64,000 bases of DNA, from assembly GCF_034927245.1 (NCBI RefSeq), contig NZ_JAYFQK010000049.1, positions 38,550-102,549 on the forward strand, read 5' to 3'. Origin of the DNA: Desulfitobacterium_A sp034927245 (lineage in GTDB: Bacteria > Bacillota > Desulfitobacteriia > Desulfitobacteriales > Desulfitobacteriaceae). The notes under the pieces were generated by a model, which was given only the letters and a program-made list of their open reading frames with translations, made no database searches and was not told the origin of the DNA. The translations under genes and the position numbers were made by a program. This document shows, piece by piece, positions 61,000 through 64,000 of this stretch (its first letter is position 1; every line of letters starts with the position of its first letter).

Positions 61000-62265
61000 T
61001 TACGCTGTTTCTTCTTTTTTACCCTTTTTGGCCTTATCAGCCGTCACTAAGAAAGGTTCCTCTTTCTTAAGAATGACGTCCTGTGTGATCACACACTTGG
61101 TCACATCCGTACGGGAAGGAATATCATACATCACGTTTAGCATGATCTCTTCCACAATCGCACGCAGACCGCGGGCTCCGGTATTTCTCCGAATCGCTTC
61201 TTCGGCGATCGAAGTCAAAGCCTCATTCTTGAACTCCAAAGAAACGCCATCGAGTTCCAGCAGCTTCTCATATTGCTTGACTAAAGCATTTTTAGGCTCG
61301 GTCAGAATACGAACAAGTGCATCCTCATCGAGAGCATCGAGGGTCACGATAATCGGTAATCGACCCACGAATTCCGGAATCAGACCATATTTAAGAAGGT
61401 CACCGGGAAGAATCTCTTTAAGAGTATCACCAATCTTCAAATCGCTCTTTTTCTGGATTTCAGCCCCAAAGCCCATGACCTTTTTCCCGATCCGGCTTTG
61501 AATGATTTTCTCAATCCCATCAAAAGCTCCGCCGACAATAAAAAGAATATTCGTCGTATCAAGCTGGATAAATTCTTGATGGGGATGTTTGCGGCCGCCT
61601 TGGGGTGGAACACTCGCTACCGTACCTTCAAGGATCTTCAAAAGAGCTTGCTGCACACCTTCACCGGAAACATCACGAGTGATTGAAGGATTTTCCGATT
61701 TGCGCGCAATTTTATCGATCTCGTCGATATAAACAATCCCTTTTTCAGCCCTCTCGACATCGTAGTCAGCAGCTTGAATCAATTTTAAGAGAATATTTTC
61801 AACATCCTCACCCACATATCCTGCTTCCGTCAAGGATGTCGCATCCGCAATGGCAAAGGGGACATTAAGAACTTTGGCCAGAGTTGAGGCTAGAAGTGTT
61901 TTACCCGATCCAGTCGGTCCCATCATGATAATATTGGACTTTTGAAGTTCAACATCATCAATCTTCATCCCTAAGTTGATCCGTTTATAGTGGTTATAAA
62001 CAGCAACAGACAGGGCCTTTTTCGCTTCATCTTGTCCTATGACATATTGATCAAGTATAGCTCGGATTTCCTTTGGTTTAGGTATGTCTCCGATTTCAAC
62101 TCCCAAATCTTCATTAAGTTCTTCCTCAATGATCTCATTGCAGAGTTCAATACACTCGTCACAAATATATACGCCGGGACCAGCAACTAGCTTCTTGACT
62201 TGATCTTGAGTTTTACCACAGAATGAGCACTTGAGTTGATTTTTCTCATCATTGTACTTTGCCAT
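61000..62265 (-). CDS. clpX: ATP-dependent Clp protease ATP-binding subunit ClpX, 421 aa
   Basis: AAA+ unfoldase. N-terminal zinc-binding domain CSFCGKTQDQVKKL...CDECIELC (residues 14-42). Walker A GPTGSGKTLLASTLAKVL near 116, Walker B GIVYIDEIDKIA, sensor/arginine-finger region, pore loop GYVGEDVE, and IGF-like ClpP-binding loop MGFGAE. ATG 62265 follows GAGAGGTGAGAGG. It lies 40 bp after tig; no clpP gene is between them. Confidence 0.97.
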   Translation of the reverse strand: MAKYNDEKNQLKCSFCGKTQDQVKKLVAGPGVYICDECIELCNEIIEEELNEDLGVEIGDIPKPKEIRAILDQYVIGQDEAKKALSVAVYNHYKRINLGMKIDDVELQKSNIIMMGPTGSGKTLLASTLAKVLNVPFAIADATSLTEAGYVGEDVENILLKLIQAADYDVERAEKGIVYIDEIDKIARKSENPSITRDVSGEGVQQALLKILEGTVASVPPQGGRKHPHQEFIQLDTTNILFIVGGAFDGIEKIIQSRIGKKVMGFGAEIQKKSDLKIGDTLKEILPGDLLKYGLIPEFVGRLPIIVTLDALDEDALVRILTEPKNALVKQYEKLLELDGVSLEFKNEALTSIAEEAIRRNTGARGLRAIVEEIMLNVMYDIPSRTDVTKCVITQDVILKKEEPFLVTADKAKKGKKEETA

Positions 62266-62305
62266 CCTCTCACCTCTCTACCGCAGGCTGTCCCTTACAC
62301 GTTGA

Positions 62306-63595
62306 TTAAGCATTTTGCTCAACCAAGAAATCAACTGTTTTCTCAGAGATAAGACTTTGAGCATACAGATTGAGTTCTCCACGAGCAATGAGGGCCTGCT
62401 TTAAGTTTTCAGCTGGGGTTTGATAACGTTCAGCGAGTTTTTCTAATGCTGCATTTACTTCGTCCTCAGCAACCTGAATTCCTTCTACCTTACCGATAGC
62501 TTCGATAACAAGCTCAGTTTTGACATTTTCCGCCGCTTGTACACGGAATTTCTCTCTCATTTCCTTCTCAGAGGTACCAAGGAAATGGTAGTATGTTTCT
62601 AAATCCAATCCTTGATAAGAAAGATTTTGTTCCAGTTCTTTGACCATAGTATCAATGCGCGAATCAATCATCACTTCCGGAATCTCAATGCTCGCATTTT
62701 CAACAGCCTTGGCAATGATCGCATTGCGATACTCATTCTCAGCATTTTGTTCTGCCGCTTTCATCAGTTTGTCACTAATGTCCGCTTTCAATTCATCTAA
62801 AGTTTCAAAATCGCTGACATCTTTTACAAACTCGTCATCTATCGGCGCAAGCTCTTTCCTGTTTATCTTATGCACAGTTACTTTAAACAGGGCTTCTTTA
62901 CCTTTAAGATCTTCAACATGATATTCTTCAGGGAACGTCACGTTTACATCCACTTCTTTACCGATTTGGGCGCCAATTAATTGATCCTCAAATCCGGGAA
63001 TGAATGTTCCGGAACCTACGGTTAATTCATAGCCCTCAGCTGTTCCGCCTTCAAACGCAACCCCGTCTACAGATCCCGCAAAATCCATGGTCACAGTATC
63101 CTTATTTTCAACGGCCGTACCCTCTTCTTCAAGGGTCAGCACCTTCGCATACTGCTCCTGCTTACGCTTAAGATCATTTTCTACATCTTCATCCGTTATG
63201 GTAACCGCACTTTTCTCGATTTTCAAACCTTTATACTCGCCGAGTTCAACTTCGGGTTTAACGGTTACTTTAGCTTTGAAAATAAGATCTTTTCCCTCTT
63301 CCATTTGAACGAGATCGATTGCCGGGCGGTCAACCGGTTGAATTTCAGTCTCATTTACTGCTTCAGTGTATGCGGGTCCGATTAAATCATCGACAGCTTC
63401 ACTGTATAGCGCTTGGGTTCCTACATAACGCTCAATAATCGCGCGTGGTGCTTTTCCTTTACGGAATCCAGGAACATTGACTTTTTTAGCCAGGACTTTG
63501 GCTTGATTCGCGATTGCAGCACTGAACTTTTTAGATTCTACGGTGATTTCAAGTTCAACCGTATTCTTCTCTATTTTCTCCATCTTAGCAGACAT
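62306..63595 (-). CDS. tig: Trigger factor, 429 aa
   Basis: Ribosome-associated chaperone and prolyl isomerase. The ribosome-binding motif VPGFRKGKAPRAIIERYVG is near residues 38-56. The PPIase (FKBP) domain lies near 160-245 (GFEDQLIGAQIGKEVDVNVTFPEEYHVEDLKGKEALFKVTV). The helical C-terminal arms follow. ATG 63595 follows AAGGGGGAG. Probably co-transcribed with clpX. Confidence 0.97.
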   Translation of the reverse strand: MSAKMEKIEKNTVELEITVESKKFSAAIANQAKVLAKKVNVPGFRKGKAPRAIIERYVGTQALYSEAVDDLIGPAYTEAVNETEIQPVDRPAIDLVQMEEGKDLIFKAKVTVKPEVELGEYKGLKIEKSAVTITDEDVENDLKRKQEQYAKVLTLEEEGTAVENKDTVTMDFAGSVDGVAFEGGTAEGYELTVGSGTFIPGFEDQLIGAQIGKEVDVNVTFPEEYHVEDLKGKEALFKVTVHKINRKELAPIDDEFVKDVSDFETLDELKADISDKLMKAAEQNAENEYRNAIIAKAVENASIEIPEVMIDSRIDTMVKELEQNLSYQGLDLETYYHFLGTSEKEMREKFRVQAAENVKTELVIEAIGKVEGIQVAEDEVNAALEKLAERYQTPAENLKQALIARGELNLYAQSLISEKTVDFLVEQNA

Positions 63596-63818
63596 GCATG
63601 CTCCCCCTTAAAACTTCCTTTAAATATATATGTAAGCCGCCTTTGTCCGGTGTCCGGCGAAGAGCAGTTACATCAGGCGTTATTAAATATAGATTTTCTT
63701 GAACCCATGGGACTTTTCTATTCTTACCGGAATCTTCCAAGAACAAACTCGACGTTTTTCGTCAAAGTTATTCTTAATCCCCGTAAAAGCAGCCTTCGAG
63801 TCATAAATTTACCTGACC

Positions 63819-63847
63819 ATTCTATCAGACAACCTTAGGAAAATCAA
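63819..63847 (-). promoter_or_regulatory. Sigma-A promoter of tig(-clpX)
   Basis: TTGATT (63847-63842) and TAGAAT (63824-63819) with 17-bp spacing and an extended TGA before the -10. The transcript would have a leader of about 215 nt. I see nothing else of note from 63848 to 64000. Confidence 0.75.
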
Positions 63848-64000
63848 GGGATTACGCTCGATGAGCTTTTTGCGTTGTAGCTATTTTTTCCGATGTCCCA
63901 AGGCACTGGAATATTTTACTTCTTAAAAACTGCCAACTTTATCGGTTGAAAACCTGTTTACTCATTTTATTCGCTTAATATAAACGATATTGTCCTAAAA

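Noticed and set aside
63413..63838. 141-codon plus-strand open frame at the right end
   Set aside because: Mostly antisense to tig, crossing the tig promoter; no start signal.

Overview
The window reads as chromosome of an endospore-forming, low-to-moderate GC Firmicute of the Clostridia. A Desulfitobacterium/Desulfosporosinus-like relative is my best guess. This is inferred from gene content (Spo0B-like, SpoIVFA/SpoIVFB-like and LonB proteins, a T-box valS leader, Rex, a menaquinone operon) and from gene order; I cannot confirm the taxon. Almost every gene is on the minus strand. No rRNA, tRNA, CRISPR array, intact transposase or prophage was seen.

The backbone follows the Bacillus subtilis order tig-clpX-lonB-lonA-engB ... 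valS-folC ... maf-radC-mreBCD-minCD-spoIVFA/B-rplU-prp-rpmA-spo0B-obg, read here from right (63.6 kb) to left (3.5 kb). Accessory blocks interrupt it. Between engB and valS lie a Ca2+/cation antiporter, a DMT transporter, a LysM-diiron fusion, a YrzE-like membrane protein, a glutamate-synthase-like FMN protein and a chemoreceptor. Between folC and maf lie a PitR-Pit phosphate uptake pair, a SPOR-like protein, Rex and a DUF4321 protein. The largest block, between rng and rplU (about 6.4-25.1 kb), holds a serpin lipoprotein, menFDHBEC for menaquinone synthesis, and a 2844-residue cyclic beta-1,2-glucan synthase.

The left end (1-3.5 kb) holds a truncated response regulator divergent from a 44-codon AgrD-like cyclic-peptide precursor gene, then yhbY and an adaptor-permease pair that lacks an ATPase gene.

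The most unusual content is between the genes. Family A is a roughly 100-bp element with GGGGCTGTYGC-type ends. Family B is a 178-235-bp element with 15-bp inverted ends of the type GTAGTTTCGCGCATA. One B copy is nested inside an A copy, and another A copy shows the matching empty site. There are also two multi-stem structured elements (17.7-18.0 kb and 24.7-25.0 kb), a contiguous array of three 87/88-bp repeats upstream of mrdA, and short tandem repeats in the men leader and in one coding region. Regulatory signals include a LytTR-like 21-bp-spaced direct repeat before agrD, a Bacillus-type Pho box before pitR-pit, the valS T-box, and several strong terminators.

Where a ribosome-binding site pointed to an internal start codon, the gene start was moved from the longest open frame, and this is stated in the entry.
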